Positions 35,702 to 44,431 are shown, numbered from the stretch's first letter. The stretch is DNA of 64,000 bases from Nocardioides sp. Root682 (GCF_001427795.1 NZ_LMHJ01000003.1:364204-428203), one strand, 5' to 3'. Program-made: numbers and translations. Notes: a model not told the origin generated them from the letters alone.

Positions 35702-36651
35702 CAGTCGTTCACCATCGCCATCACGTTGCGGACGTAGTTCTGGGTCTCGCGGTACGGCGGGATGCCGTCGTACCGCGCCACGGCACCCGGGCCGGCGTTG
35801 TACGCCGCCAGGGCCAGGTCGGTCTGGCCGAACCGGTCGATCAGCGACCGCAGCAGGCGGGCGGCGCCGTCGATGGCCTGGGCCGGGTCGAAGGGGTTCT
35901 CCACGCCGAGGCCGCGGGCGGTGCCGGGCATCAGCTGCATCAGGCCCTGCGCTCCAGCGGGGCTGACGGCCTTCGGGTTGAAGCCCGACTCCTGCTTCGC
36001 GACAGCGGCGAGCAGCTCACCGGGCACCCCGGTGCGGGCCGCCGCGGCGTTGATCAGTCCGGCGTACGGCGTCGCGTCGGAGACCCTTGCCGCAGCGCCA
36101 CTCGTCGGCGTGGCCGCCGCAGAAGCGCCGTCCGGGAGGATGCGACGGATCACGTCGGGCGTGGAGGGTACGTCGACGACCCGGATGTCCAGCCCGGTGC
36201 GCGGGGCCTCGATCATCTTGCCGTCGCCGATGTAGATCGCGATGTGGTCGACGCCGTTGTTGCGGCTCGAGTTGTCCCACGCGATCAGGTCGCCGGGCTG
36301 CGCCTCGGCCATGCTCGCGACCGGACGACCCGCCTGTGCCTGCTGGTTGGAGACGCGGGGGAGGTCGTACCCGAGGTTGCGGTAGACGACCTGCACGAGG
36401 CCGGAGCAGTCCATGCCCTTCTCGGGGTTGGTGCCGCCCCAGACGTAGGGCAGGCCGACGTACTTCTTCGCCTCCGCGACGACGTCCGCGCCGCTGACAT
36501 CGCCAGCACCGGACGGGCTCGCGGCGGAAGCCGCCACGGTCTCGGTGGTGAGCGCGTTCGCGAACCCGGTCGAGGCCGGACGTGTGGTCGCGAACTGCGC
36601 GAGCTGTGCCTGGATCTGTCCGATCCGCGCGGTGACGTTGTCGATGCTCAT
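35701..36651 (-). CDS. bifunctional peptidoglycan hydrolase: NlpC/P60 peptidase plus SLT transglycosylase
   Basis: A 316-residue protein. After an N-terminal helical segment (1-50) comes an NlpC/P60 domain (about 55-170) with catalytic Cys in GMDCSGLVQ, His in VDHIAIYIGDG, and PGDLIAWDN. A goose-type/SLT lysozyme-like domain (about 195-310) follows with catalytic Glu in AVAKQESGFNPKAVSPAGAQGLMQLMP and AYNAGPGAV. No signal peptide is seen, so it is probably exported through the flagellar apparatus to cut the wall for rod passage, a job done by FlgJ elsewhere; that role is inference from position between fliJ and fliK. It overlaps fliJ by 4 bp and fliK by 1 bp. Confidence 0.9.
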   Translation of the reverse strand: MSIDNVTARIGQIQAQLAQFATTRPASTGFANALTTETVAASAASPSGAGDVSGADVVAEAKKYVGLPYVWGGTNPEKGMDCSGLVQVVYRNLGYDLPRVSNQQAQAGRPVASMAEAQPGDLIAWDNSSRNNGVDHIAIYIGDGKMIEAPRTGLDIRVVDVPSTPDVIRRILPDGASAAATPTSGAAARVSDATPYAGLINAAAARTGVPGELLAAVAKQESGFNPKAVSPAGAQGLMQLMPGTARGLGVENPFDPAQAIDGAARLLRSLIDRFGQTDLALAAYNAGPGAVARYDGIPPYRETQNYVRNVMAMVND

Positions 36652-37124
36652 GAGACGCCCCCGTGGGCGCGCGACCAGCGCTGGGCGGCCAGGTCGTCGG
36701 CCTCGCGGTCGGCCTTCCGGCGTGCTTCGGTACGACGCCGTACCGCTCGTTGCTCGAGGAGGTACTCGACGGCGGCGAGGCGGGCGCGGTCGCTCGTCCA
36801 GCGTGCGCGGGCCTCGGACGAGACCACGGCAGCCGTCTCGACGTCGCCGCGGGTCTCCTGGATGAGGGTGCCGAGATGCGTCAGCGCGGTGTGGTGCGCG
36901 AGCAGCTCGCCCGGGGTCGCCAGGTGCGCGACGGGGGTGCCGGCCAGCTGGTTCTCCAGGCCGGCGAGGCGCACTGCGACGGCGGCCTCCTCGGCGAGCA
37001 CCTGGGTCAGGCCGATCCGGCTGTCGGTCTCCCGGACCGAGCGGACCCGGGCGACAGCGGCGAGGCCGCGGTCCTCCGGGTGGGTGGGTCGGGCCAATGA
37101 CCCGTGCATGGTGCGGGTGCTCAT
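36648..37124 (-). CDS. fliJ: flagellar export chaperone FliJ
   Basis: A 158-residue, almost wholly helical, charged protein predicted to form an antiparallel coiled coil, the expected shape of the FliJ stalk that inserts in the FliI hexamer. Sequence conservation is weak, as usual for FliJ. Assignment rests on its size, coiled-coil character and position directly after fliI, overlapping it by 4 bp (ATGA). Confidence 0.75.
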   Translation of the reverse strand: MSTRTMHGSLARPTHPEDRGLAAVARVRSVRETDSRIGLTQVLAEEAAVAVRLAGLENQLAGTPVAHLATPGELLAHHTALTHLGTLIQETRGDVETAAVVSSEARARWTSDRARLAAVEYLLEQRAVRRRTEARRKADREADDLAAQRWSRAHGGVS

Positions 37125-38500
37125 GTCGCCACCAGCTCGCTGAGACGGGCCCAGGTCTCGGACGTGGGCGTGACGTCGTCCATGTCCTGGCGCAGGAGGT
37201 CCTCGATCCGCGGCAGCCGTTCGAGGGCGGCGTCGGCGTACGGGTCGGCCCCGGCGACGTACGCACCGATCTCGACGAGCTCCTTGATCCCGCGGTGGGC
37301 GGCGAGCATCCGGCGCAGCAACGCGGCGTCGGCCTGCTGGTCGGGCGTGGTGACGGCACGGTGCACGCGCGAGATCGACTCGAGGACGTCGATGGCGGGG
37401 AAGTGCCCGGACGTCGCGAGCTCGCGGGACAGCACGACATGCCCGTCGAGGATGGAGCGGGCGGTGTCGCCGATCGGGTCCTGGAGGTCGTCGCCCTCGA
37501 CGAGCACGGTGTACAGGCCGGTGATCGAGCCGTTGGCGGAGGTTCCGGCGCGCTCGAGGAGACGCGGCAGCAGCCCGAAGACGCTGGGCGGGTAGCCGCG
37601 GGTGGCGGGCGGTTCGCCGGCCGACAGGCCGATCTCGCGCTGGGCCATCGCGACGCGGGTGAGCGAGTCCATCATCAGCAGGACGTCGCGGCCGGAGTCG
37701 CGGAACCACTCGGCGATGCGGGTGGCGGTGAAGGCCGCGCGCAGCCGTTCGACGGCCGGCGCGTCCGACGTGGCGACGACGATCACCGAGCGGGCCAGGC
37801 CTTCGGGGCCGAGGTCGCCCTCGATGAACTCCCGGACCTCGCGGCCGCGCTCGCCCACCAGGGCGATCACGTTGACCGCTGCGTCCGTGCCGCGGGCGAT
37901 CATCGACAGCAGCGACGACTTGCCGACGCCGGAGCCCGCCATGATGCCGAGCCGCTGGCCGCGGCCCACGGGAACGAGCGCGTCCATGGCCCGTACGCCG
38001 AGCCCGAGCGGCTCGGTGATCCGCGGTCGGGACAGGGCGCTCGGGGTGGTGTGCTCGGTCGAGACCAGCTCGAGGCCGGACACCAGGTCCAAGGGCGGGC
38101 CGTCGTCCACGGGCCGGCCGAGTCCGTCGAGCACCCGCCCGCGCAGGGCGTCGCCGACCCGGATCTGGAGCGGACCTCCGGTGGACCGGACCAGATCGCC
38201 GACGCGCACGCCGGTGGTCGGGCCCAGCGGAAGGCAGATCGCCGCGCCGTGTCGGAGGGCGACCACCTCGACGAGCAGCGGTCCGGCCGCCGCGCGTACC
38301 TCCAGCATGTCGCCGGCGGCCGCCGTAGGGAGGCCACGGATCTCGAGGTGGAGGCCGACCAGCTCGGCGACGGTGCCCAGGTGGAGTGGCCGAGCGGCGG
38401 TCAATGCGCGGTCGACAAGCCCCAAGTCGGCGGTGGGAAACCCCGACTCGGCGGTGACAAACCCCAAGTCGCGCGTGACAAACCCCAAGTCGCGCGTCAT
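37121..38500 (-). CDS. fliI: flagellum-specific ATPase FliI
   Basis: A 459-residue ATPase that unfolds and delivers export substrates. The Walker A is AGSGVGKS (188-195), the Walker B DVLLMMDSLTR (Asp278), with the typical GERGREVREF and GSITGLYTVLVEGDD. Residues 2-29 are four heptads of TRDLGFV type encoded by a 21-bp DNA repeat array that begins immediately after the ATG. Homologues have an FliH-interacting amphipathic helix at this place, so the repeats may have replaced or extended it. The ATG overlaps the fliH stop by 4 bp. No other in-frame ATG exists between the repeats and the core. Confidence 0.96.
   Translation of the reverse strand: MTRDLGFVTRDLGFVTAESGFPTADLGLVDRALTAARPLHLGTVAELVGLHLEIRGLPTAAAGDMLEVRAAAGPLLVEVVALRHGAAICLPLGPTTGVRVGDLVRSTGGPLQIRVGDALRGRVLDGLGRPVDDGPPLDLVSGLELVSTEHTTPSALSRPRITEPLGLGVRAMDALVPVGRGQRLGIMAGSGVGKSSLLSMIARGTDAAVNVIALVGERGREVREFIEGDLGPEGLARSVIVVATSDAPAVERLRAAFTATRIAEWFRDSGRDVLLMMDSLTRVAMAQREIGLSAGEPPATRGYPPSVFGLLPRLLERAGTSANGSITGLYTVLVEGDDLQDPIGDTARSILDGHVVLSRELATSGHFPAIDVLESISRVHRAVTTPDQQADAALLRRMLAAHRGIKELVEIGAYVAGADPYADAALERLPRIEDLLRQDMDDVTPTSETWARLSELVAT
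38414..38497. repeat. 21-bp repeat array C (4 units) at the fliI start
   Basis: Four contiguous 21-bp units lie between the fliI start codon and codon 30. The two units nearest the start are identical (GACAAACCCCAAGTCGCGCG plus one base). The others carry GACAAGCCCC or GGGAAACCCC variants. Orientation matches array B of fliK. Confidence 0.93.
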
Positions 38501-39165
38501 GAGAGCACCTCGCGCACCCGGGCCATGGCCTCGTCGATGCGCAGGTCGACGACGGCACCGTCGACGGACTCGACCAGGGCGTCGGCGGGGCCGAGGGACG
38601 CGTCGGGGACGACCTCGAGGCCGCGGGAGACGAGGTCCCGAACGGCCTCGGCAGAAACGAGCGAAGGGTGCACGCGCACCCGGCCGACAGGAGCAGCCGG
38701 CAGCACCTGCAGCACGCGGGCCACCACCTCCGCCGGCCCCATGTCCTCGACCCGGAGGCCGACGATCTCGGCGGTCAGCGCGAGCGCCAGACCTGCCGCC
38801 TGCGACTCGACAGCGCTGGCCAGGTCGCCGAGCAGCCCCCTGACCCGCTCGGCGGCCTGGGCCAGCGCCTCGACGGCGGCCCGGTGTTCGCCGGCCCGCC
38901 GCGCCTCGTCCTCGGCCGCGCGGGCGGCTCGGACGAGCTCGGTGGCGGCAGCCTGCTCGGCGGCCGCCCGACGTCCGGCGGCCCAGCCGACGGCGTACCC
39001 CTGTGCCTGCGCGGCGTCGCGCGCATCGGCAGCGATCCCGTCGAGCAGCGACTCGGTGATGGAGTCGCCGAGCACGCTCTGCCCGCCCAGGCGGGTCCAC
39101 CGACCGACCCGCAGCTCCGGCAGGAGCGGTCGCGTCAGCTCTCCGGAGTCAGACGACGAACTCAT
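38497..39165 (-). CDS. fliH: flagellar assembly protein FliH
   Basis: A protein of 222 residues (224 if the GTG at 39171 is used). A long alanine-rich helical stalk with GYAVGWAAGRRAA (GxxxG-type spacing, about 55-110) leads to a C-terminal domain with LALTAEIVG, VHPSLVSA and DASLGPADALVES, as in FliH/YscL. It regulates FliI and links it to the C ring. It overlaps the fliG 3' end by 17-23 bp and fliI by 4 bp. Confidence 0.88.
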   Translation of the reverse strand: MSSSSDSGELTRPLLPELRVGRWTRLGGQSVLGDSITESLLDGIAADARDAAQAQGYAVGWAAGRRAAAEQAAATELVRAARAAEDEARRAGEHRAAVEALAQAAERVRGLLGDLASAVESQAAGLALALTAEIVGLRVEDMGPAEVVARVLQVLPAAPVGRVRVHPSLVSAEAVRDLVSRGLEVVPDASLGPADALVESVDGAVVDLRIDEAMARVREVLS

Positions 39166-40177
39166 CGTCACTCCCGCGCCGGACCATGATCTGGCCCTGT
39201 TCCTCGAGCTGGCGAATGGTGCGGATGACGCCCTGCTGGGCCTCCTCGACCTGGGCCAGGCGGACGGCGCCGAGCATCTCGACCTCGTCGAGCAGGTTCT
39301 CTGCGGCGCGCTCGGACAGGTTGCTGGTGATCTTGGTCCGCACCGACTCGCTGACGCCCTTGAGGGCGAGGGCGAGCTCGGCGGTGTCGACCTGGCGCAG
39401 CACCTGCTGCACGGAACGGTCGTCGAGCCCGACGATGTCCTCGAACATGAACATCCGGCTCTTGACCTCGTCGGCCAGCGCGGCGTCCAGTCCTTCGAGG
39501 CCTTCGACGATCTGCCGCTCGGTGGGCCGGTCGGAGCGGTTGATGATGTTGACGAGGGGATCGACGCCGCCGACGCGCGAGACCTCGGCGGGCTGCAGCA
39601 TCGAGGAGAGCTTGCGCTCCAGGATGCTCTCGACGGTGCGGACGATCTCGGGGGAAGTGCGGTCCATGACGGCGATCCGGTGCGCGACGACGGCCTGCTG
39701 GTGGGCGGGCAGTCCGCTCAGCAGCAGGGACGCCTTGTCGGCGGCCATGTAGGCCAGCACCAGCGCGATGATCTGTGGGTGCTCGTCGGCGATGAATCCC
39801 CGCAGCTGAGCGGGATCCGCGCGGTGCAGGAACTGGAACGGCATCTGTACGGCGGCCGCGTGCAGCCGCTCCATGATCTCGGCAGCCCGCTCGGGACCGA
39901 GGGACTGCTCGAGCAGCTGCTTGGCGAAGTTGAACCCGCCCTGCGTGATGTGCGCGTGGGCCGTCGCGAGCTCGTGGAACTCCGAGAGCACCGAGCCGGT
40001 CTCCGACGCCGACACCGAGTCGAGCCGGGCGATCTCGGCGGAGATGCCCTCGACCTCGGCGTCGCTGAGGTGCGCCATCACCTGGGCGGCGCGGTCCTTG
40101 CCCATCTGGATGAGCAGGATGGCGGCCTTGCGGACACCCAGTCCGGTCACGGCACTGCCGCTGGCGAGCATGGTCAT
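39149..40177 (-). CDS. fliG: flagellar motor switch protein FliG
   Basis: A 342-residue C-ring protein that couples stator to rotor. It begins with RKAAILLIQMGKDRAAQVMAHLSD, has the middle-domain EHPQ motif in ADEHPQIIALVLAYM, and a C-terminal torque domain with the charged ridge MFMFEDIVGLDDRSVQQVLRQVDTAELALALKG. Length is typical. It overlaps the fliF stop by 4 bp (start ATG 40177; a second ATG lies at 40171). Confidence 0.97.
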   Translation of the reverse strand: MTMLASGSAVTGLGVRKAAILLIQMGKDRAAQVMAHLSDAEVEGISAEIARLDSVSASETGSVLSEFHELATAHAHITQGGFNFAKQLLEQSLGPERAAEIMERLHAAAVQMPFQFLHRADPAQLRGFIADEHPQIIALVLAYMAADKASLLLSGLPAHQQAVVAHRIAVMDRTSPEIVRTVESILERKLSSMLQPAEVSRVGGVDPLVNIINRSDRPTERQIVEGLEGLDAALADEVKSRMFMFEDIVGLDDRSVQQVLRQVDTAELALALKGVSESVRTKITSNLSERAAENLLDEVEMLGAVRLAQVEEAQQGVIRTIRQLEEQGQIMVRRGSDDEFVV

Positions 40178-41763
40178 GACCGCGGCTCCACGAGCCAGCC
40201 ACGCAGCAGTGACGCCACGTCCTCGGGCTGCTTCTCCACGAGCGCGATCAGGTCGTCACGCAAGCCGTCCTCCTCGTTCGCCTCCGCTGCTTCGAGTACG
40301 GCGACCGCGGGGCTGTCGATCTGGGGCATCCGGTTCGCGGCGTCCAGCTTCAGCTGTTCGACGACGTACGACGTCGCGTCCTCGCGGGCCCGTGCCCGGC
40401 GCCGTGCCTGGAACCAGGCCAGCAGCACCATGAGGGCGATGCCACCGCCGATCCCGACGTTGCGCAGGAGTGCGTTCTTGGCGTCGGCCGCGTCGGCCTT
40501 CTGTGCTGCGGCGATCTCCTTCGCCGCGGCCTCGTCGGCGCTGCGGTCGAACGGCAGCGCGGAGACCTCGATCGTGTCGCCCCGGTCGGCCTTGATGCCG
40601 ATGGCGCTGCTGATCAGGTCCTGGACCACCTCGGGCTGGATGGCCGCGGCGGCGGTGGCGTCCAGGACGACCGCGACGTGCAGGCTGTTCACCGATCCCG
40701 GAGCCGTCTCGCGGTGCTCGACGGTCTTGTCGATGGCGTTGTCCTTCGTCTCGCTGCCGTTCTTGTACGACGAGTCGCCGTCTGCGCCGTCGGTGCCCGG
40801 ATCCATCTGGCCGTCCGAGCCCACGGTCCCGCCGACCCCGTCGGGGGTCTTCCCCGCACCGGTGTAGGTCTCGCTGGTCTTCGACTCGGACAACGCCGGG
40901 GTGCCCTCGGGCACGTCGTACTTGAGGGAATCGGTCACGGACTTGTCGAAGTCGAGGTCGGCCGTGACGGCGGTCTTGGAGTTGCCGACGCCGACGACGC
41001 GATCGAGGACGGCCTGGATCTCGCCCTGCAGGGACTTCTGGAAGGCCTCCACCTGCTTGGTCCGGGAGGAGGCGGCGCCCGAGCCGGCCTCGGTGCCCTC
41101 GCTGGTGAGGACCTTGCCGGTCGAGTCCGCCACGGTGACCTTCTTCGGGTCGAGGCCGTCGATGCTCGATGCGACCAGGTGGACGACGGCCTGGACCTGC
41201 TCGTCGTCGAGGGTCACACCGGCCGCGGTGTCGACCAGGACCGACGCGGTGGCCGGGTCCTGCTCGTCGCTGAAGACCTGCTTCTCGGGCAGCGCCAGGT
41301 GGACGACCGCGGTGTCGACGCCGTCGATGGCCTCGATGGTCTTGCTGAGCTCGCCCTCCATCGCGCGCTTGAAGTTGGTCTGCTCCTGGGACTCCGAGGT
41401 CGACAGGCTCTGGCCGTCAAGGAGGCTGTAGCCGGCGTCGGTGCTGGTGGGCAGGCCCTTGCCGGACAGGGTGATCCGGGTGCTGTAGACGTCCGCGCGC
41501 GGGACCGAGATGGTGCCGCCGCCGCCGGAGATCTCGTACGGGATGCCGGAGGCGTCGAGCTCCTCGATGACCGCGCTGGCGTCCTCGCCCGAAAGGTTCG
41601 AGTAGAGCGGTGAGTAGCTCGGGGCCGACACCCAGCGGAACACCATGAAGGCGGCGATCAGCAGGGCTGCTCCACCCACGATGGCGACGGCCTTCTGGCC
41701 GGACGTGAAGGACGCGAACGCGTCGGATCCGCGGGAGAGGAAGCGGTTCAGTTTCTGTTGCAT
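40174..41763 (-). CDS. fliF: flagellar MS-ring protein FliF
   Basis: A 529-residue protein with two membrane helices (about 24-44 and 440-460) flanking the periplasmic ring-building motifs. YSPLYSNLSGEDASAVIEELDASGIPYEI and the YscJ-like domain with EGELSKTIEAIDGVDTAVVHLALPE are clear. A Gly/Asp/Ser-rich beta-collar loop (about 290-340) and a short cytoplasmic tail that binds FliG (NEEDGLRDDLIALVEKQPEDVASLLRGWL) complete it. The ATG at 41763 begins MQQKLNRFLSRG; the longer frame is spurious. It lies 10 bp after fliE. Confidence 0.96.
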   Translation of the reverse strand: MQQKLNRFLSRGSDAFASFTSGQKAVAIVGGAALLIAAFMVFRWVSAPSYSPLYSNLSGEDASAVIEELDASGIPYEISGGGGTISVPRADVYSTRITLSGKGLPTSTDAGYSLLDGQSLSTSESQEQTNFKRAMEGELSKTIEAIDGVDTAVVHLALPEKQVFSDEQDPATASVLVDTAAGVTLDDEQVQAVVHLVASSIDGLDPKKVTVADSTGKVLTSEGTEAGSGAASSRTKQVEAFQKSLQGEIQAVLDRVVGVGNSKTAVTADLDFDKSVTDSLKYDVPEGTPALSESKTSETYTGAGKTPDGVGGTVGSDGQMDPGTDGADGDSSYKNGSETKDNAIDKTVEHRETAPGSVNSLHVAVVLDATAAAAIQPEVVQDLISSAIGIKADRGDTIEVSALPFDRSADEAAAKEIAAAQKADAADAKNALLRNVGIGGGIALMVLLAWFQARRRARAREDATSYVVEQLKLDAANRMPQIDSPAVAVLEAAEANEEDGLRDDLIALVEKQPEDVASLLRGWLVEPRS

Positions 41764-41773
41764 GTCGATGTCC

Positions 41774-42127
41774 TCAGACCTGCATCCGCATGATCTCGTT
41801 GAACGCCTCGACGGCCTTGTTGCGGAGCGCAACCGTCATCTGGCTGGCGACCGAGGCCTCGCTGGCGGCGATCGTGTAGTCGTGGATGTTCTCGAGCTTC
41901 CCGGTCGCGGCCTGGACCGCGAGGTTGTCGGCCTTGTCCGTCAGGCCCTCGAGCCGGTCGAGTCCGTCGAGGACCATCGAGCCGAACTCGGTGTCGGGCC
42001 CGGTGGGTCCGTTGACGGCGGCAGTACCGGTGGGTCCGCTGGCCGGCGCAGCGTTCGCGATCGACGCCATGCCGTCGACGCCGGGCAGGTTCGGGATCTG
42101 CGGGAAGCTGATCGGGGAGATGCTCAT
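41774..42127 (-). CDS. fliE: flagellar hook-basal body complex protein FliE
   Basis: A 117-residue protein whose C-terminal half holds the FliE motif ATGKLENIHDYTIAASEASVASQMTVALRNKAVEAFNEIMRMQV, ending in the family's typical EIMRMQV. FliE joins the MS ring to the rod. The N-terminal 50 residues are Pro/Gly/Ala-rich. The ATG at 42127 follows flgC by 5 bp. Confidence 0.95.
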   Translation of the reverse strand: MSISPISFPQIPNLPGVDGMASIANAAPASGPTGTAAVNGPTGPDTEFGSMVLDGLDRLEGLTDKADNLAVQAATGKLENIHDYTIAASEASVASQMTVALRNKAVEAFNEIMRMQV

Positions 42128-42132
42128 CGTGG

Positions 42133-42522
42133 TCACCGGCCGATCTGCAGGGCTGCGGTGTAGGTGTCCTGGGCCGACTTGGTGACCTGCACGGACGCCT
42201 GGTAGCCGCGCTGGGCCATGACCAGCTCGCTCATCTGCGAGGCCATGTCCATGTCGGGCATCCGGACGTAGCCGTCCTCGTCGGCCAGCGGGTGCGTCGG
42301 GTTGTGGACCAGACGGCCCTCGGCGCTGGACTGGGCGAAGCCGGCGACGTCGACGCCGCCGTCCTCGCGCGGGTCCATCACGACGAACTTGGCCTGGAAG
42401 GCGTCGTCGTCGGTGCCCTTGACCGTGTTTGCGTTCGCGATGTTGCCGGCGAGCGCGTCCAGCCAGACCTGGTGTGCGCCGAGCGAGGTGTTCGCGATGC
42501 GCAGCGTGTCGAAGGCGCCCAT
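42133..42522 (-). CDS. flgC: flagellar rod protein FlgC
   Basis: A 129-residue rod protein. N-terminal MGAFDTLRIANTSLGAHQVWLDALAGNIANANTV and C-terminal MASQMSELVMAQRGYQASVQVTKSAQDTYTAALQIGR are the paired helices of the proximal rod. It overlaps the flgB stop by one base. Confidence 0.95.
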   Translation of the reverse strand: MGAFDTLRIANTSLGAHQVWLDALAGNIANANTVKGTDDDAFQAKFVVMDPREDGGVDVAGFAQSSAEGRLVHNPTHPLADEDGYVRMPDMDMASQMSELVMAQRGYQASVQVTKSAQDTYTAALQIGR

Positions 42523-42887
42523 CAGCCGTTACCGCCCGACATGACGGACATCCGCGTGGCCCGGTCGCTGATCGCGCGACCCATGACCTCGTACTCGTAC
42601 TGCGTCTGGATCGCCGCGATCGACTCCTTGCGGAGGTCGACGTTGTTGTCGTTGGCCCCGACGGGAGTGTCGGTGGGAGACACGGTGACACCGACGCCGG
42701 TCGAGGCCGTGGCCTTGCCGGTCTCGATGGCGCGCGACAGCGCCGACTCGAAGTCGGCGGCGCGGGCCCGGAACCCGGGGGTGTCGACGTTCGCGATGTT
42801 GTCGGCGATCACCTGCTGGCGCGTGGACAGGCCGTTGATCGCGGAGTGCAACACGAAGCCGACGGCATCGGTGGCTGCGAAGGACAC
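42522..42887 (-). CDS. flgB: flagellar rod protein FlgB
   Basis: A 121-residue proximal rod protein with LHSAINGLSTRQQVIADNIANVDTPGFRARAADFESAL at the N-terminus and EYEVMGRAISDRATRMSVMSGG at the C-terminus. The GTG at 42887 (SFAATDAVGF follows) is chosen because GAGGAGAA lies 5 bp upstream. An in-frame GTG at 42908 would place that ribosome-binding site inside the gene. It heads the flgB-flgC-fliE-fliF...flgE run. The 189-bp gap upstream (42888-43076) has no promoter I can assign with confidence. Confidence 0.94.
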   Translation of the reverse strand: MSFAATDAVGFVLHSAINGLSTRQQVIADNIANVDTPGFRARAADFESALSRAIETGKATASTGVGVTVSPTDTPVGANDNNVDLRKESIAAIQTQYEYEVMGRAISDRATRMSVMSGGNG

Positions 42888-43076
42888 GAGGTTCTCCTCG
42901 GGAGGCACTTCTCCTGACGGATGGAGCTGGTCAGCAGTGGTGCAGCGGTGCCGGTCCTTCGGCGAGGGGCGAGCAATCCCTGCTCACGGGGACAATCGGT
43001 TGAGCGTTGAACGACCTGAGTTCCGATCGCTGGGACTTGATCCCGACTATCCCGACCGTTCGACCAGAGGAGTACG

Positions 43077-43556
43077 TCAGAGGAGTACGACGGACACGGC
43101 TCCCGCGCCGTAACCGGCGATGTCGATCGTGAGGTCCTCGCGGCGACCCAGCGTGAGCGCGCTGATCCGCAGCTGCGGGTCCAGGGGCGGCCCGGCCGGG
43201 TGCAGGGCGTGCAGTCGCAGGTGCTCGGCACCGGCGACGTTGAACATCGACGCCGCGATGTTGAGCACCTCGTAGAGGTTCTCGCTCATCGCGTCGGTGA
43301 TCTTGCCGTCGTCGATCGCCGCCTGGGCGCCGCCGACCGGGATCAGCCCAATGGCAGCGCCGGCGTGGGCGGAGAAGGTCAGGTCGCACAGGATCAGGGC
43401 ACTGATCCGGAGCTGGTCGTCGACGTACACCGCGATCGAGGCAGCAGTGTCGGGCGCGGGCGCGAACGGCGTTGCCGGCGACAGCGTGACGTCGCGGCCG
43501 AGCAGGTCGGCGAGCAGGTCACGGAGCTGCTTGGGCTGGGGCAGGTGGACGACCAC
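43077..43556 (-). CDS. CheX-like chemotaxis protein, motif degenerate
   Basis: A 159-residue soluble protein. SENLYEVLNIAASMFN (about 92-107) resembles the CheX/CheC catalytic helix, with E and N correctly spaced (ExxN), but the first acidic or serine position is shifted. The flanking strands IAVYVDDQLRISALILCDL and IDIAGYGAGAVSVVLL fit a CheX/FliN-like fold. I infer a CheY-P phosphatase or a non-catalytic relative acting on the motor. It is the last gene of the cheR-cheY-cheX-cheY operon, 9 bp after cheY. Assignment is mainly by context. Confidence 0.55.
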   Translation of the reverse strand: MVVHLPQPKQLRDLLADLLGRDVTLSPATPFAPAPDTAASIAVYVDDQLRISALILCDLTFSAHAGAAIGLIPVGGAQAAIDDGKITDAMSENLYEVLNIAASMFNVAGAEHLRLHALHPAGPPLDPQLRISALTLGRREDLTIDIAGYGAGAVSVVLL

Positions 43557-43565
43557 GTCGACTCC

Positions 43566-43925
43566 TCAGATGACGCTGCGGAGGGCGTCGTCGAACGCCT
43601 CCGGGGTGAACGGCTTGGCGATGAGGAAGGCGGCGCCGGACGACGTGGCGCGCTGGCGCATCTCCTCGGAACCCTCCGAGGTGACGAAGCCGAAGGCGAC
43701 CGTCGAGCCGGAGGCGCGCAGGGCGTCGAGGCAGTCGATGCCATTCATCTCGGGCATGTTCCAGTCCGACAGGACCAGGTCGGGGGACTCGGTCCGCACC
43801 AGCTCCAGTGCCTGGCGGCCGTTCTCGGCCTCCACGATCTCGTGGCCACCGTGACCGGCCTGGCGCAGGGTGCGGATCACGATCTGCCGCATCACGCGAC
43901 TGTCGTCGGCGATCAGGATCTTCAT
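43566..43925 (-). CDS. cheY: chemotaxis response regulator CheY (copy 1)
   Basis: A 119-residue single receiver domain. The acidic pair is ADDS (residues 6-9), the phosphoacceptor Asp54 in LSDWNMPEMNG, the switch Thr in FVTSEGS and the Lys in IAKPFTP. No output domain is present, so it should bind the motor switch. It overlaps cheX by 4 bp (ATGA), giving coupled translation with its likely phosphatase. Confidence 0.93.
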   Translation of the reverse strand: MKILIADDSRVMRQIVIRTLRQAGHGGHEIVEAENGRQALELVRTESPDLVLSDWNMPEMNGIDCLDALRASGSTVAFGFVTSEGSEEMRQRATSSGAAFLIAKPFTPEAFDDALRSVI

Positions 43926-44431
43926 CGGGCTGCTCCCTGGGGGACGTGGACACAGACGCGGACGGGGGCGCCGCGCCAGGCGACGTCCACGCGGCAGACC
44001 TCGCGGACGTCGCTCGCGAAGGCCGCTCGGCCCGCTGCGACGGACGGGAGGGAGAGGACGCTGGGGCCGGGCATCATGCTCTTGATGCTCCCGCCCACCA
44101 TGTTGACGAGCTCTCCGACACCGTCGGCGACGTCGCCGTCGAGCACCTCGTCGGTCGACGGGATGGCCAGCATGCGGGCGGTCACCTGGCGTGCCACCTG
44201 CTCGTCGAGCTCCAGGGTCACGACGCCCTGCCAGCCTCCGGTGACCGAGACCGTCGCGGACCAGACACCGGCCGCATCGAAGGGGGAGCCGGGCGGGACG
44301 GCGCGGGGGACGAGCGCCTCGTCCTCGCCGAGGAGCGCCATCCACATGTCCTCGGTCACCGAGCGCACGTCCTCGAGGTCCGGCGCGTCGACGTCGGCGG
44401 ACGAAGGGTCGAAGAAGGTCAACACGTTCAT
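43922..44431 (-). CDS. cheX: CheY-P phosphatase CheX-type
   Basis: A 169-residue protein. DGVGELVNMVGGSIKSMMPGP (about 103-123) carries the exact CheX/CheC-family catalytic pattern D-x3-E-x2-N followed by a conserved proline. The surrounding beta strands (VSVTGGWQGVVTLEL, CRVDVAWRGAPVRVCVHVP) match the fold. It should dephosphorylate CheY-P and end the signal. It overlaps the genes on both sides by 4 bp, sitting between two CheY genes. Confidence 0.8.
   Translation of the reverse strand: MNVLTFFDPSSADVDAPDLEDVRSVTEDMWMALLGEDEALVPRAVPPGSPFDAAGVWSATVSVTGGWQGVVTLELDEQVARQVTARMLAIPSTDEVLDGDVADGVGELVNMVGGSIKSMMPGPSVLSLPSVAAGRAAFASDVREVCRVDVAWRGAPVRVCVHVPQGAAR

Noticed and set aside
37097..40867. 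Plus-strand open frame of over 1,200 codons across fliI-fliH-fliG
   Set aside because: Antisense to well-conserved flagellar genes with strong motifs; no ribosome-binding site or domain.
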